This document shows positions 9,198 through 21,589 of a stretch of 64,000 nt of DNA, piece after piece (within the stretch, counting starts at the first letter, position 1; each line of letters begins with the position of its first letter). The DNA comes from Tuctoria greenei. Its lineage: Eukaryota; Streptophyta; Magnoliopsida; Poales; Poaceae. The translations under genes were made by a program, and so were the position numbers. Location of the stretch: NCBI GenBank assembly GCA_036927565.1, contig JAYESD010000009.1, positions 153,844,929 to 153,908,928 of the forward strand, read 5' to 3'. The notes below the pieces were generated by a model. That model was not told the origin of the DNA and ran no database searches. It saw nothing but the letters and a program-made list of their open reading frames with translations.

Positions 9198-11835
9198 ATG
9201 GCGGCGGGCGGGCTGCTGCGGTTCATCTGCGGGTTCTTGTTCCTGGCGTCGTCGCTGCTTCGGCTGGACGCGGCGGCGGCGGTGGAGGTGGCCGCCGTGG
9301 ACGGGCGGCGCGCGGTGGCGGCGACGGGGGAGGACTTCGTGTGCGCGACACTGGACTGGTGGCCGCCGAACAAGTGCGACTACGGCACCTGCGCCTGGGG
9401 CCACGCCTCACTCCTCAACCTGGTTCGTTCGTGATCACCACCTAATTCCTCTCGCGAATTCTTTTCTTACTATTTGATCCGACCAAGGACACGACGAGCT
9501 GACACGCGCGCGGTTTTTTTTTTTTTTTGTCTCCCTACCTACCTTCCTTCCTTCTCTCTGCAGGATCTCTCCAACAAGGTCTTGCTCAATGCCATCAGAG
9601 GTAGGCGACGCCAGTCTCCGGCTCCATTGAGGTTTAGTAGTAGTACTAGCAGCAGCTCGTGTTTGCTAACGCGGTAATGGATCTTCTTGTTTTCAGCGTT
9701 CTCGCCGCTGACGCTGCGGCTGGGAGGCTCGCTGCAGGACAAGGTGGTGTACGGCACCGCCGACCTCCGCCGGCCGTGCACGCCGTTCGTCAAGAACGCG
9801 TCGGAGATGCACGGCTTCACGCAGGGATGCCTGCCGATGCGCAGGTGGGACGAGCTCAACGCCTTCTTCAACAAATCCGGGTGAGTGGGTTCACCTTTTC
9901 TGAAGCTTTTGTAATTCTCCACTTTCTCTTTTACAGTATTTCCTCTGAATCAGTTGTTGAGGATTTGCCCAATTTCTTTTTTTTTTCAGTGCAAAGATCG
10001 TGTTCGGTCTGAACGCGCTGAACGGACGGGTTCTGTTGCCGGATGGATCTCAAGGAGGGCCGTGGGATTACACCAATGCAGCATCACTGATTCGCTATAC
10101 CGTTAACAAGGGCTACAAAATTGATGGATGGGAGCTTGGTATGTAATTCTAGCTAGTGTTCCTGTGATCAGTTTATATATTATATTCTCAACATGCTTTA
10201 TTCTGCTTATATACGTTTAGTATTATAAAGAGAAATTATGGCTATAAATTAGCTGTTTATGAAATATTATCTCTATAGATATCGAGCTTTCTGTGCGATC
10301 CGATCATGAATTCGGATGCTTGTCTTCCTTGCAGGAAATGAACTTAGTGGCACTGGAGTTGGAACTCGAGTTGGGGTCAACCAATATGCTGCAGATGTGA
10401 TCGCTCTAAAATCAGTCGTCGACAAAATATACCAAGGCAAACCATCAAAACCATTGGTGATTGCTCCCGGGGGCTTCTTCGACGCAGCCTGGTTCAAAGA
10501 TCTGATCGCCAAAACCAAACCGAACCAACTGGATGTAATCACCCACCACATCTACAATCTAGGAGCAGGTAAACGCTCACAACTGTCGTCCACGGATAAT
10601 ACGGTTTATTAGGCACGCACGCAGAAACTGAAAAAAAAAATTGTGTTGAATTGCGCAGGAGTGGACACGCATCTCGTCGAAAAGATCCTCGATCCATCTT
10701 ATCTTGACGGAATGGCAAGCACGTTCAGTGACCTTCGGGGGATCGTGAGTTCTGCAGGGACATCAACCGTCGCTTGGGTTGGCGAAGCTGGAGGCGCTTA
10801 CAACAGTGGCCACCACCTTGTTACTGATTCGTTCGTTTTCAGCTTCTGGTAAGCTAAGAAGTTTTTTGATGTGTTGTGTTCTGCTGCAACTGTTCTTGAG
10901 ATGTTTCACTTTATGGGTTTGGTGATTTTTTTTTGTAGGTTTTTGGACCAGCTTGGGATGTCAGCAAAGTATGACACGAAGAAATACTGCAGACAGAGTT
11001 TGATCGGTGGGAACTACGGCCTGCTGAACACAACAACTTTCCAACCAAACCCTGACTACTACAGGTAAAATACATCTGGCTCTACAACACCTGATGAAGA
11101 ACATGCCTTGTACCAACTGATTGGAAATAGAGTACAAACGGGATTGAACATGTTACTTGATGTTCAAGCAAAGGATATAGTTCCAACTGCATATGGTCTA
11201 GCTAGCATAATCATTTCCATCTTTTTCCACTTTAATGGCATTTGATCCTTTTCTCATCTTTCCCCCACACAGCGCTCTACTTTGGCATCGCCTCATGGGG
11301 ACTAAAGTTCTTGCAACAACATTCAACGGCAGCAACAAGATCCGCGCTTACGCACACTGCGCAAGGAATTCTGTAAGCAGCTGTTCATCAGCCTTTTCAT
11401 GGCACAATGCCACAACCTCCCATCTGATATATGCTCAATTCTAATCCCCCTGTGTGTCCATTAACTGTTCAGCCAGGGATAACTCTACTGCTGATCAACC
11501 TCAGCGGCAACACCACAACCCAAGTGTCGGTGACAAGCGAAGGCGCCGCCGTCGCCGCCATGCATAAACACGGCAGGAAGACGAAGCATCATTCCCATCA
11601 TCATTCCCATGTCCACGGCGGCGCCATGAGGAACGAGTACCATCTGACCGCAAAGGATGGCAACCTGCATAGCCAGGTCATGCTGCTGAACGGCAAAGCC
11701 CTGGCCACCGACGCGGACGGCAACATTCCCAGACTCGAAGGTGTCAAAGTGCACGCGGCGCAGCCCATAACCGTGGCGCCTTACTCCATCGTGTTCTCTC
11801 ATATCCCCCATTTCTCCGCCCCTGCCTGTAGTTAG
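9198..11835 (+). CDS. Heparanase-like protein (glycoside hydrolase family 79), 9 exons
   Basis: Exons: 9198-9422, 9564-9600, 9697-9880, 9990-10138, 10335-10568, 10659-10848, 10939-11064, 11273-11372, 11473-11835. All introns are GT-AG, phases agree, and the joined frame is 535 codons, the usual size for plant GH79 proteins. A signal peptide (about residues 1-26, with FICGFLFLASSLL) suggests secretion to the wall or apoplast, where relatives act as endo-beta-glucuronidases on arabinogalactan-protein glycans. The acid/base Glu is in WELGNE (E201) and the nucleophile in VAWVGEAGG (E319). The early block FSPLTLRLGGSL is typical of the family. The C-terminal domain has an unusual His-rich segment at residues 446-463. 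The start is the first in-frame ATG and gives a good signal peptide. No breaks are seen. Confidence 0.93.
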
Positions 11836-12942
11836 TTAAGAAGAGCTGTAGATGCGTGCGTGCGTCGCCATTGATTAGCTGAATGAACTGGTGTGATTGA
11901 TTAGCGTTTTCGAGAAAGGATAAGGGTAAGGCCATGTAATGATGGGTAGCAAAGCTTGCTCATCTTTGGAGATAAAGTAAAATGCATGGCCAAAAGTTTG
12001 ATTTCGTTATGAACTTTATCGTTATAAGATGTTGAAGAAATTATAATCAAAGGGAAGGTAAAATATGCTGTTTCTTCCCCTTCGTTGTTTGTTTGGATGG
12101 AACTGAACTGTGAAGTCGCGACAAAATGAAACAAATTTCAGAGGTAACAAAGAAATTTGTTACTCCTCCAGGGAAGCATCAAGATGGATGACACTCCACA
12201 CCGGTGTGACAAAAGAATGAGAGGTTTTGTTTAATTGAAAAATGAAGAATAAGATTGTTCCTTATTAGCAAGTGGTGCAAAGACTCCCAGGTTCAAGGTA
12301 TACTGGGGAACGGGGTATTCTTTTGGAGCAAAAGAACTGTTCCAAGTCTACTAGGATTCCTTTGGAATTGGCTAAAGCAAAACACTAGGCAGTGCCATTA
12401 CCATGAAATGATCAGTTATCAAAGCGTATGTCTCAAATTCTCAATTTGCCCCGAAGGGAATATGCACTGCTTGTTGTGCGATCCACGCAAGAGATTTGCT
12501 GCACAAAGTAGGGGTTAGCGTCATGCGACAGCAAGGAGCTGCGTTCGTCCTACTTGCATTACACTACACGCCACAGCAGTTGTAACATTAGAATGATACA
12601 CAGAAAAATGATTTCTGGACATTATGATTCACTACCAGTACAATGCTATAATCGTGCATCATTTTTCAAGTTTTCAACATTATCGCCGTCATCAAGGGAC
12701 TAGAAAATTTGCCGGATATTGGGGAACACCAGTTCTCTTCTACGTGAAACTAGAAGCAGTAAGAGTAAAACTAAGATAACGCCTCCTGGAGGCCAAAAGT
12801 GAAGCCAATAGAAATCCCGAAATAACATAGACCAAAAAAACTGCGGCACAATGCAGCGCACGACACATGGACTGGCAATCTGGCAGGAGTTATTTGAGAT
12901 GTCCCATAGATCATATAATTCCTGCTGTGCTCGGTATTGTTC
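11836..12942. other. Convergent 3' intergenic region (GH79 / H+-PPase)
   Basis: This contains the 3' UTRs of the two convergent genes. No gene is recognisable. A perfect inverted repeat, AACAAATTTC (12130-12139) and GAAATTTGTT (12152-12161) with a 12-base loop, lies about 300 bp after the GH79 stop and might mark a 3' end. The GTAAAATATGC area near 12058 is AT-rich. Confidence 0.5.
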
Positions 12943-15900
12943 TCAGAATAGCTTGAAGAGCAGGCCACCGTGTGTGGCAAAGAAGGGAGCGAACACAAGG
13001 GACTCAACGGCCATTAGCTTGATGAGGATGTTGAGTGAGGGGCCGGAGGTGTCCTTCAGAGGGTCACCAATGGTGTCGCCAATCACAGCAGCCTTGTGAC
13101 AGTCAGATCCCTTGGGGCCCAGGCTCCTAGCGTGCTCGCTGGCACCAGCCTGAAACAAGCAGGTCAAAGTTGAGTACAAAGTTGGCACTCACCCGTGTAT
13201 ATTGCTTGTGACGAACTAAGACTTCATAGCATTTTACCTCAATGTACTTCTTGGCATTGTCCCATGCACCACCAGTGTTGGAAGCAGAGATGGCAATCTG
13301 TCAAAGAGGAAATTCATGAATCTGTAAGAGGAAACTCACAGAAGTGCACAGAGGGTAACAGAAATAAAGCGCACCTGCACTCCAGAAACAAGGGCACCAG
13401 CAAGAACACCTGAGAGTGTCTCCACACCAAACAGAGTTCCAACAATAAGAGGTGTGAGCATGACCAGTGCACCAGGAGGAATCATCTCTTTAATGGAAGC
13501 ATCGGTAGAGATCTTAACACATGTGGCATAGTCAGGCTTGGCAGTTCCCTCCATCAGCCCAGGAATGGTGTTGAACTGCCTGCGGACCTCCTCCACCATC
13601 TTCAGAGCAGCACTTCCCACACTCTTCATGGTCATCGCAGAGAACCAGTATGGAAGCATGGCTCCAACAATCAAACCAATGAAGACCTTAGGGGATAGGA
13701 CATCAACAACCTTCACTCCAGCTCTGCTGACAAAGGCACCAAAAAGCGCCAGGGACACAAGTGCAGCTGATCCAATTGCAAATCCCTGCAAAAGGATACA
13801 GATGGATCAAGTTAGCAGACATGATGCAATGATTCTCTTGCTTCAAGTTAAAGACCATCAATGGTTCTCTTATTGCTTCAAGCTAAAGACCGGTACAACG
13901 GTTTTCATTTGCTAATCATCTAATACTTCATCCATTATCAAGTTAACAATCCACCAACCCACAATGAGTTGACATGAGAATAGACAGTTTGAGATGAAAG
14001 ATGTATAAAAAGTAATTTTACCTTTCCAATAGCAGCTGTCGTGTTGCCAGCAGCATCAAGTGCATCAGTTCTCTCACGGATTCGGTGGCTCATTCCAGCC
14101 ATCTCAGCAATACCGCCAGCATTGTCACTTATGGGACCATAAGCATCAATAGCAAGGCCAGTGGCAATTGTGCCTTAGCATACCAAGAGCAGCAACTGCT
14201 ATGCCGTACATTGCAGCAATAGAGAAACTGACATAGATGCTGAGAGCAATTGCGAAAATGGGGATGATAACAGACTTGTATCCTAGAGCTAGACCGAATA
14301 TGACATTAGTGGCAGCACCAGTTCTGCAGGAATCTGCAACATCTTGCACAGGACTGGAACATAGAAGAAACATGACAGGGTTAAAACATCACACAAATTA
14401 TGAAACAACATAATTACAGATCAATAGGCTTCTTACCTGTACGCATTGCTAGTATAGTATTCTGTCACAAATCCAATAATCAGACCAGCCCACAGTCCAA
14501 TTGCAACACAGAAGAACAAGCCCCTGAGAAGCCATCACTAAGTCAGAAGAGAGTACATTCTCCACAAAAGAATAAGCCAAATTGAGTAGAACATACCAGT
14601 TAGACACTTCCTTCTGAACACCAAAGTTGAAGATAGTGAACTTGGCTGGAAGAGCCAACCAGCTGATTATTGCAATACCAACGGTCATCAAAACAGTGGA
14701 GATGACAAGCTGCTTCTTGAGTGCAGGCTCAATTTCGTTCACGGCCTTAACCTCAAAGAAATCTGTTGCAAACAGTGTCGTGATCAAACAGACGATGATA
14801 CCAACAGAGCTAACCAGTAGTGGGTAGCACATCCCAGTGAAATCATGGTTGATTCCAAAAGATGAGATAGATGCAACAACAAGGGCAGCACAGGAAGATT
14901 CTGCATATGAACCGAAGAGATCTGATCCCATTCCAGCAATGTCACCAACATTGTCACCGACGTTGTCGGCAATCACCTGCAAAATAAGACTTGCGATGTC
15001 AGGGAAGGAAATACAAAGTACCATAAATGATAATCATGCCTTTTTAGGTTATAAGGCAGTCAACATTTAAGATCAAAATGAGGAAAGAAAACTCACAGCT
15101 GGGTTCCTAGGATCATCCTCAGGAATGTTCCTCTCAACTTTGCCAACAAGATCAGCACCAACATCAGCAGCCTTTGTGTAAATACCACCACCAACTCTTC
15201 CGAAGAGAGCCATGGAAGAACCACCAAGGCCATAACCAGTGATGGACTCAAAAAGACCCTCCCAGTCGTCACCGTAGTACAACTTGAACAAGTTAATGGT
15301 AATGTAAAGAACCACGAGCCCACTTGATGCAAGCAAAAATCCCATAACAGCACCAGATCGGAAAGCAACGATAAATGCCTTCCCAACACCCTTCCTGGCT
15401 TCCAGGGTAGTCCTGGCATTGGCGTATGTGGCAATCTTCATTCCAAGAAAACCAGAGACCAGAGAGGTGATTGCTCCAAGCAAGAAAGACACGGTGCTAA
15501 AGAGGGCAGTGAACAGGGCTGGCTTGCAGTTTTTGTCCTTGCTGTAGGTGCAGGGCTGGCTCTTTGTGCTGAACCCCTCAACCGAACCAAGGAAGAGGAA
15601 GATAACAACAGCAAAGAACGACATGAAGATACCAACATATTGATACTCAGTGAAGAGAAATGATGTTGCTCCTGCACATAGAAGAAAAGTTGTTTGTTAA
15701 ATATCAATCATTTGACTAGAATCAATAAGATGTCAAAGTGGTGTACATTGACTTACACTGTACAGAAACTATATGAAATATGAAAATACAAAAGGTACAC
15801 TTCGTCAAACCAAACACTGGAAAGAACACTATTGCTATCAGTCCAGATCGACAAATTCAACAGCCATTTGTCAATTATCCAGTGTTTTCACCCCAAGACC

Positions 15901-17315
15901 CCAATCAGATACTTCCAAAAATTGCTCTAGCTGTGTCCCCATCTCAACCAAAGAAATGAANNNNNNNNNNNNNNNNNNNNNNNNNNNNNNNNNNNNNNNN
16001 NNNNNNNNNNNNNNNNNNNNNNNNNNNNNNNNNNNNNNNNNNNNNNNNNNNNNNNNNNNNGTTTTCACCCCAAGACCCCAATCAGATACTTCCAAAAGTT
16101 GCTCTAGCTGTGTCCCCATCTCAACCAAAGAAATAAAAAAAACTTCTGTTCGGGATAGGTGACAGATAAAACAAAACCCTAGTACCCCACAGATGGGGCA
16201 CTTATCTGATGAGCATTAGGCCATGCTGATATAGATGAGACACTCAGAAGTCAAGGAATAATGGACACGTCGGTGCAGATGTCTCAAATCCTCATCCATG
16301 AACCAGATCTTAGAGGTCCAGATCTACCTAGTACTAGGGACATTGGAGTGCAGGTTCTAAGTGATGTAAGCTTAAGTCAGCAAAATGGATCTCCAGAGTC
16401 TTTCTTCTGACGTGTGCGCATATAGTTGGTAACAGATCCATCACGCATCTTCCACTACCACGTTTCGATCTACACAGTCCACCTGAAAGCTACTATAAAT
16501 TCATCACCTGCTATGCATGCTAATGTCCAGATTTACACGTCGCAGGGGATGAGGAAAATTATTTGCGAGACCCACCTGGGACCTGCCAACAGAATTCTAG
16601 AAAACAACAGAAGTACACGAGTCACCCACTTTTGAAAATACTACCGATTTGGGACACAGGCAGGCCGGGATGGTCTAAAAATATCACAAAAGTACAAAGT
16701 TTGGCGAGAAAGGGAACTCTGTTTGGCAGTCCCCACAAAGGTAACAGCATCAACTCACAGAAAGATAAGCTTCCTCTTCCACTGCGTAAGAATATCCATT
16801 CTCCACTCTGAAACTTCGGCCTAAGTTCTGAATTTTACCGGTGTTAATTTTTGTAGTAGAGAAACGGAAGGGCAGCAAAAGTGTAGAAATCTTTTTACCA
16901 TCTACAGATCTCATCCTATCCTAAACACGGAAGTTATAACGTTGTGTCCGTGTTAAAATAGAAACGCACCGACGCCTGCCATCCCCCGGTAAAAACGGCC
17001 ACGAAATGCGCAGATCTAAACTAACCACGCGACACTGCCCAGATCTGAGTCAAATGAGCCCGCGCCCTCACCTTCGGCGATGGCGTTCTGGATCTCGGCG
17101 CACTTGACGACGACGTTGTGGTCGTTGAGGCCCTCCTCCTCCTCGATGAGGGAGTCGCCGTACCCGTCGTTCTTGCTGCCGCCGGACGCGGCCGCGGCGG
17201 CAGGCGAGAGCTTGACCCGCGACACGACCACCCACTGGACGACGGCGAAGATGATGCCGATAGCGCCGGCGATGGGGATGATCAGCTCGGTCGCGAGCTC
17301 CGAGAGGATCGCCAT
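12943..17315 (-). CDS. AVP1: Vacuolar-type H+-translocating inorganic pyrophosphatase (type I), frameshifted
   Basis: Minus-strand exons: 17315-17072, 15671-15097, 14976-14597, 14523-14437, 14353-14022, 13785-13375, 13297-13238, 13149-12943. All borders are GT-AG. Allowing for one extra base, the product is 764 aa, the family norm (about 760-770, roughly 16 membrane helices). It hydrolyses PPi to pump H+ into the vacuole. The substrate signature [11 protein letters not shown] is at residues 251-261, followed by the acidic loop [12 protein letters not shown] and [20 protein letters not shown]; the C-terminal acidic motif is [19 protein letters not shown]. The start is [10 protein letters not shown]; an upstream in-frame ATG only adds proline-rich UTR. 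One surplus G at 14173/14174 (exon 5, about codon 489) shifts the frame and would stop translation at 14146. That could be a draft error or a real lesion. Intron 1 holds the assembly gap. Confidence 0.93.
15884..16136. other. Assembly gap (100 N) flanked by a 76-bp duplication
   Basis: N positions are 15961-16060. The 77 bases on the left (15884-15960, starting GTTTTCACCCCAAGACCCCA) recur immediately after the gap from 16061 to about 16136 with two visible mismatches. This looks like two overlapping contig ends joined by a default-length spacer rather than a true tandem repeat. It lies in intron 1 of the pyrophosphatase gene, so no coding sequence need be missing. Confidence 0.85.
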
Positions 17316-17436
17316 GGCGGGCGGCGGCGGCCAAAACCCTAATAACAGCAGCGGCGGCGGCGGGGTTGGATGAGGAGGGGCCGACGCGTCTCGCACTGCA
17401 CTGCACGCTCTTCCCCTGCGCTCGGGGCGCGTGCTG

Positions 17437-17444
17437 TTTATATA
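17437..17444 (-). promoter_or_regulatory. Probable TATA box of the H+-PPase gene
   Basis: Minus-strand TATATAAA (plus strand TTTATATA) lies 122 bp upstream of the ATG at 17315, in the context CCGCTATATAAACAGC. The intervening 5' UTR is GC-rich, as is usual for grass housekeeping genes. Confidence 0.6.
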
Positions 17445-17637
17445 GCGGATGAGGCGTGTGTGCGCTAGGAGCTAGGCGTGGTCAGTGGTGTGCCGGGGAC
17501 AGAGGAGTTGGAGTGGTTCGTGATTGTTGAAGGACGCGAGGGGGTATATGAAAAAAGGCCGTGTGGTCACTTTGTTGTATTCTTGCCGGTGTGGTGGGCC
17601 GGAAAATTTGCGCTGCTGCTCTGCCTCGTGACGGCGT

Positions 17638-17663
17638 GGGGGGGGGGGGGGGGGGGGGGGGGG
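17638..17663 (+). repeat. 26-base G homopolymer
   Basis: An uninterrupted run of G upstream of the H+-PPase promoter, preceded by GACGGCGT. Similar runs occur at 8749-8773 (C) and 34991-35006 (G). It could form G-quadruplex DNA, and its assembled length should be treated as uncertain. Confidence 0.8.
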
Positions 17664-18776
17664 CCAGAGGATAAGTACCTTTTCTTTCTTTTCATGGGCA
17701 GGAAAAAAGATCCAGATCCAGTAAGAGTGGATTACCCCGCACTAATGTGCCGTTTATGTGTGAACATTGAACGTGCTATTGAATCATGGAGAAAGTTATC
17801 CGATTTACAAGAATAAAATTAATCCTTTTGGAAATCAAATGACGTTACCAAAGTATCGGAAAATTAATGCTTCGATATGTGAAGAGAATATGTGATCCCA
17901 TTGGTAAAGTGCAAGTTTTTACACGCATAACATTTTTTATATAACAAAAAAAAACTTGAACCGTTTCAGTTCCCATCATTAATCTCGCCTAATTAAAGCC
18001 ACCTAAAATAAACCTCATCTCGATCAGAATTGCAAAAGGTCTGGAAGTTGTGAAGTGCACATCGTCAGTGGACTGATCAGCCGTTGGTTTAAGGAGAGCT
18101 TTCGCCCGTTAGCTGGGCTGTTTGATACACTCTCTAATGCTTGATAGGGATCTTCTATCTATCCTACCGATCGAGTTCGATTATTATTCAGTTTTATAAT
18201 TTGGTGGTTGCATATATATAAACCAGTAGATCTACGAGGTTATATAATATCGCCACGTTCGAACCATTGATGAATCAACAGTTGAGGAGAGATTTTATAT
18301 GTATCGCCACCAAATGGTCAGTAGTATTATGCTGACGATGACTACCTTATTTTTCTAAACAAAGTTCAGTTGTAGTAGCGTAAGTAGTAGTACTAGCGTG
18401 TTCCATACTTCCATCGCCGGCCCCTTCACTAAACAATAAACAATCAGTTGGGTGTTCCGGCTAAGAAAACCACTTGTTAATCCGGCAGAATCAATTCCGT
18501 AATCCCCGTCAGATCCAGTACTCCCATCGCTCGCTGTCACGCGCGCCATGTGCAGGATCTCGTCGAACGGCGAAGAGCGAGCAGGTGGTCGACAAAGGCC
18601 GACGACCGACACTCGCCCGATGAGCCACCGGCCGGCCGGCGGCTTGGGAAGGATTGGACGATACCGGCGACGTCGCGGCAGCTCAGCACTCGGCACTCGG
18701 CAGCTGGCGCGGCACGGGAGTGGCGACGCGACGCGCGACCAACTATCGAGGTGCTTGGTGGTGGCGCGGGAGTAGC
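17664..18776. other. Intergenic, no gene recognised
   Basis: AT-rich sequence with no coding segment of recognisable family. The short frames near 18355-18775 have no supporting homology. Some pyrimidine-rich and ATATATA stretches are present at 18210-18250. Confidence 0.55.
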
Positions 18777-18784
18777 AATCGGCC

Positions 18785-19315
18785 TAGGTGTGGGAAAAAA
18801 AATGGGGACGGAAAAACCGAAAAAAATGAGACCAGAACCGAAAAGAACGAAATATCGGATATTGAGTATTTTTTGGGTAGCAAATATAAATAACCGAAAA
18901 ATAAATTTTGGGTTCAGGTATCACACTCGGGTAACCGAAATGACCGAATAGTCGGTCCATCAAATAATAAGTTAAATTATGCGCGATAAACTATGAACAA
19001 TTTAAATTTTGATATTTTATTTTCATGTGGTGAAGTGTGGAGTCGTTGGATTTAAATGTTTATTTCTGATTTATCATCTGTTAATTTATAATAAATTATC
19101 TCATGGGATTAAATCTATGAATCATAATTAATTTTTGCAAACATGACATGAATATAATGTATAATTCGGATATATCGAGTATGACCGAAGACTGAACCGA
19201 CATTTTAGTATCCAAAATGTTCGAGTACCTAATATTATTACAACTATTCGAATAATAATTTATTAAAACGAATTTCGAAAAAGACTGAAATACCTGAACT
19301 GAACGCCAACTCCTA
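18785..19315. mobile_element. hAT-type non-autonomous transposon/MITE, 531 bp
   Basis: A perfect 8-bp target duplication AATCGGCC flanks the element (18777-18784 and 19316-19323), the hallmark of hAT elements. The left end is TAGGTGTGGG and the reversed right end TAGGAGTTGGCG, so imperfect terminal inverted repeats. The interior is AT-rich with repeated ACCGAA/TTCGGT motifs in both orientations. No transposase. Confidence 0.9.
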
Positions 19316-19323
19316 AATCGGCC

Positions 19324-19944
19324 AAGCCGTGGGTGCCGGCATGATTGGAGGGAGGTTTGGTTGGTGCGGACACGGGATGCGGCCATAATAATAACTCGGG
19401 GTGCCTGGTGGTGGTGGCGGTGATGCCGATCCGATCCGCCGCAAGCTAGCGACGACGCAAATGCGCCTGCTGCTTCGCCTTTTTCCACGGCGACAGTCCG
19501 GGTCCGGCGGGTTCGGTTTCACGGGCGTACGTCTTTAGATGAGGCCAATCACTTCTGGTAAATTTTCTGTTGTTACTACAAGTTTCTGGACTGCTAGGCA
19601 CAAGGAGGTTTGTGCAATTTGGCGAGGTGTGGACGTAATTGGTTCGTCTTACCAGTACGCAGTACCCGATGTGGTGTGCGCCCTAGCTAGACCCCCAGTG
19701 ATAGGCTCTTATCACCTCGGTCTCAGCACTGCGAGACAGACCAAGAGAATTTTATATGTGTCGAGGTGCAAGCGCACGCTATCGTGTGGCAGTCCACCAC
19801 TTGCCGCGAGGACCGCGCGTGAGCGCAACGCACGACGACGCCACCGTTGGTTCGTCGGTGCATGCAGTGCTCTTGTCGCGCGTACGTCCACTTGCCGCGC
19901 GCGCTGCTTTATGCATATGCATGTGTCCTTAGTTTGGACGCTAG
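19324..19944. other. Intergenic, no gene recognised
   Basis: A GC-rich segment without a supportable gene. The frame at 19539-20006 has no recognisable domain and runs through the MITE at 19947, so I do not call it. Confidence 0.5.
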
Positions 19945-19946
19945 TA

Positions 19947-20047
19947 CTCCCTCCGTTTCGTAAAGATTGTCGTTTCAGACAAGGAAATGAACTAAAAATG
20001 AACTAGTTGCACATGTCTGGACGACAATTATTTGGAACCGGAGGGAG
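19947..20047. mobile_element. Stowaway-like MITE, 101 bp
   Basis: The terminal inverted repeats begin CTCCCTCCGTTTCGTAAAGA at the left and CTCCCTCCGGTTCCAAATAA at the reversed right end, flanked by TA at 19945-19946 and 20048-20049. This is the very common CTCCCTCCG-ended class of grass Stowaway elements. No coding capacity. Confidence 0.88.
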
Positions 20048-20049
20048 TA

Positions 20050-21589
20050 CTTAAAACGCCAGCTGCTGCCCATGTTGATCGATGAGGAGCTGTACCGGCA
20101 GCAGCAGTGTGCTATGCTACGGATAGATCTCGTCTTCCTACGAACCGGGCGGCTAGGCTAATCGTTTCACTTTCCCATACTAATAACGAATTAAATTAGT
20201 GTAATTAAAACGTAGCACCACACGAATCATCGTCCCCGAACAACTCTGGATCGAGTCTCAACTAGTACCGTCGACGTCCGCGGCACGTGCCGAGTGTCGG
20301 TACTGTCACGCGATTAATTACTCCGGACTACTAATTAATTAACGAGCCTCTTCTCTTCTTAGATCATAAAGCTGCAAGCGTACACGTACTAGACGCTGAT
20401 TAAACAAGCCGGCGGTGGGCAGGTGACAGCGGGGACGGTGTACTGCCTATGCCTCGCTCTTTGCTATTCCGGTGGCGGCGTCATCTGTCCGACGATGTAA
20501 ACCACCGACAAGGCCGCGACGCAATGCGACTGCGAGATCCACGCACAACGTACGTAACAGGGCACGCGAGAAGAAAATGGCACTTCGCGACCGGCCATTC
20601 TCTTCAGACGTGCCGGTAATTGGGCACATGGAGTCGAACCGAGAGCTGGTAGTGTAGTGCACTCCGGTGGTTGGCGGCAGAGAGGTCAGAGGTGATTCAA
20701 GCTCAGTAGTAGCGGCCTCGGATCTGATCTGAGAGCCGGTGCTGGGAGTCGCGGAATGGATCGGAGGATACTCTCCGGTATATGCTTCGCAGCAGGGTAT
20801 ATTCCGCGGCTGGGAGATCATTTTCATTCAGCTGGCGCGAGCGCGCACTGACCAGCTGTTGACAGCGGCCCGGGAGTAGCTAGCCTTGTCGCGGCCGGGC
20901 CGAAGGACGCGCCAACCAAGACAGACGACGACAGCTGCCACTGCCCCCGCGCGCGGCTGCACCCACGAGTGGCTGGAAAACGGCAAAGCGGGCGCTCGGG
21001 TGCAGCGGCAGAGGCGGCGGCGGCGGCGGCGGCGGATTTGTGTGCGAGCGGTACCGGCGCGGCCGCGTGCGAGCCTTGGTTCGTGGTGAACTGCGGCCCG
21101 CTCGGGCCCAAGGTGTGAGAGCCTGGCTCGGCACTCGCAAAGCCGACGCACAGATGGGCCTCCGCCGCTTCTTGTTTAAGACGCTGGCCCGGTGGACGCT
21201 GCTGGGTTGAGGCCGGTGCGGTCGGCCCGGCCGCGTTTCTGCTTTGCGTGTGGACCGTATTTGTATTTCTAAAGCCTCTATGCATTCATTTGTGAAGCGT
21301 ATATACGCCACACCATGTTTGCATCCCTCCTCCCCCGTGTCCCGGTGTCCACGGGCCCACACAGCCCCCGAGCTAATCATCTTTCTCTTCTTTCTCGGTT
21401 TCTCCATCCCCCTCCCGGCCGGCGAACCCGCATGCGGCCGTCCCCCACCGCGCGACTCTGCTCGAACGAATCTTTCTCCTGTACACACCGTCGTCGTTCT
21501 CCTTCTGCGCCCCCTCCCCTCCCGGTACTCGACTGTTGCGGGGTGAAGATCCGTCGGAGCTTCGATTGACATCTTCATCCGTCCGGCCG
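20050..21589. other. Intergenic and probable promoter/5' UTR of the DUF641 gene
   Basis: No independent gene is supported. Contents: a (CGG)n stretch near 21012-21034, a palindromic TATA-like GTATATAC at 21299-21306, and pyrimidine-rich TCTTTCTCTTCTTTCTC near 21380, which resembles a grass 5' leader. Long minus-strand frames (20824-21578, 20447-20827) are GC-driven and show no known domain. Confidence 0.5.

Noticed and set aside
17478..17816. 112-codon plus-strand frame across the G run
   Set aside because: It depends on the 26-G homopolymer reading as Gly and has no family resemblance.
20447..20827. Minus-strand 126-codon frame
   Set aside because: No signal peptide, domain or splice context that I recognise; kept as intergenic.
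20880..21578. Minus-strand 232-codon frame
   Set aside because: It is GC-driven, has no recognisable domain, and overlaps the probable promoter and leader of the DUF641 gene.
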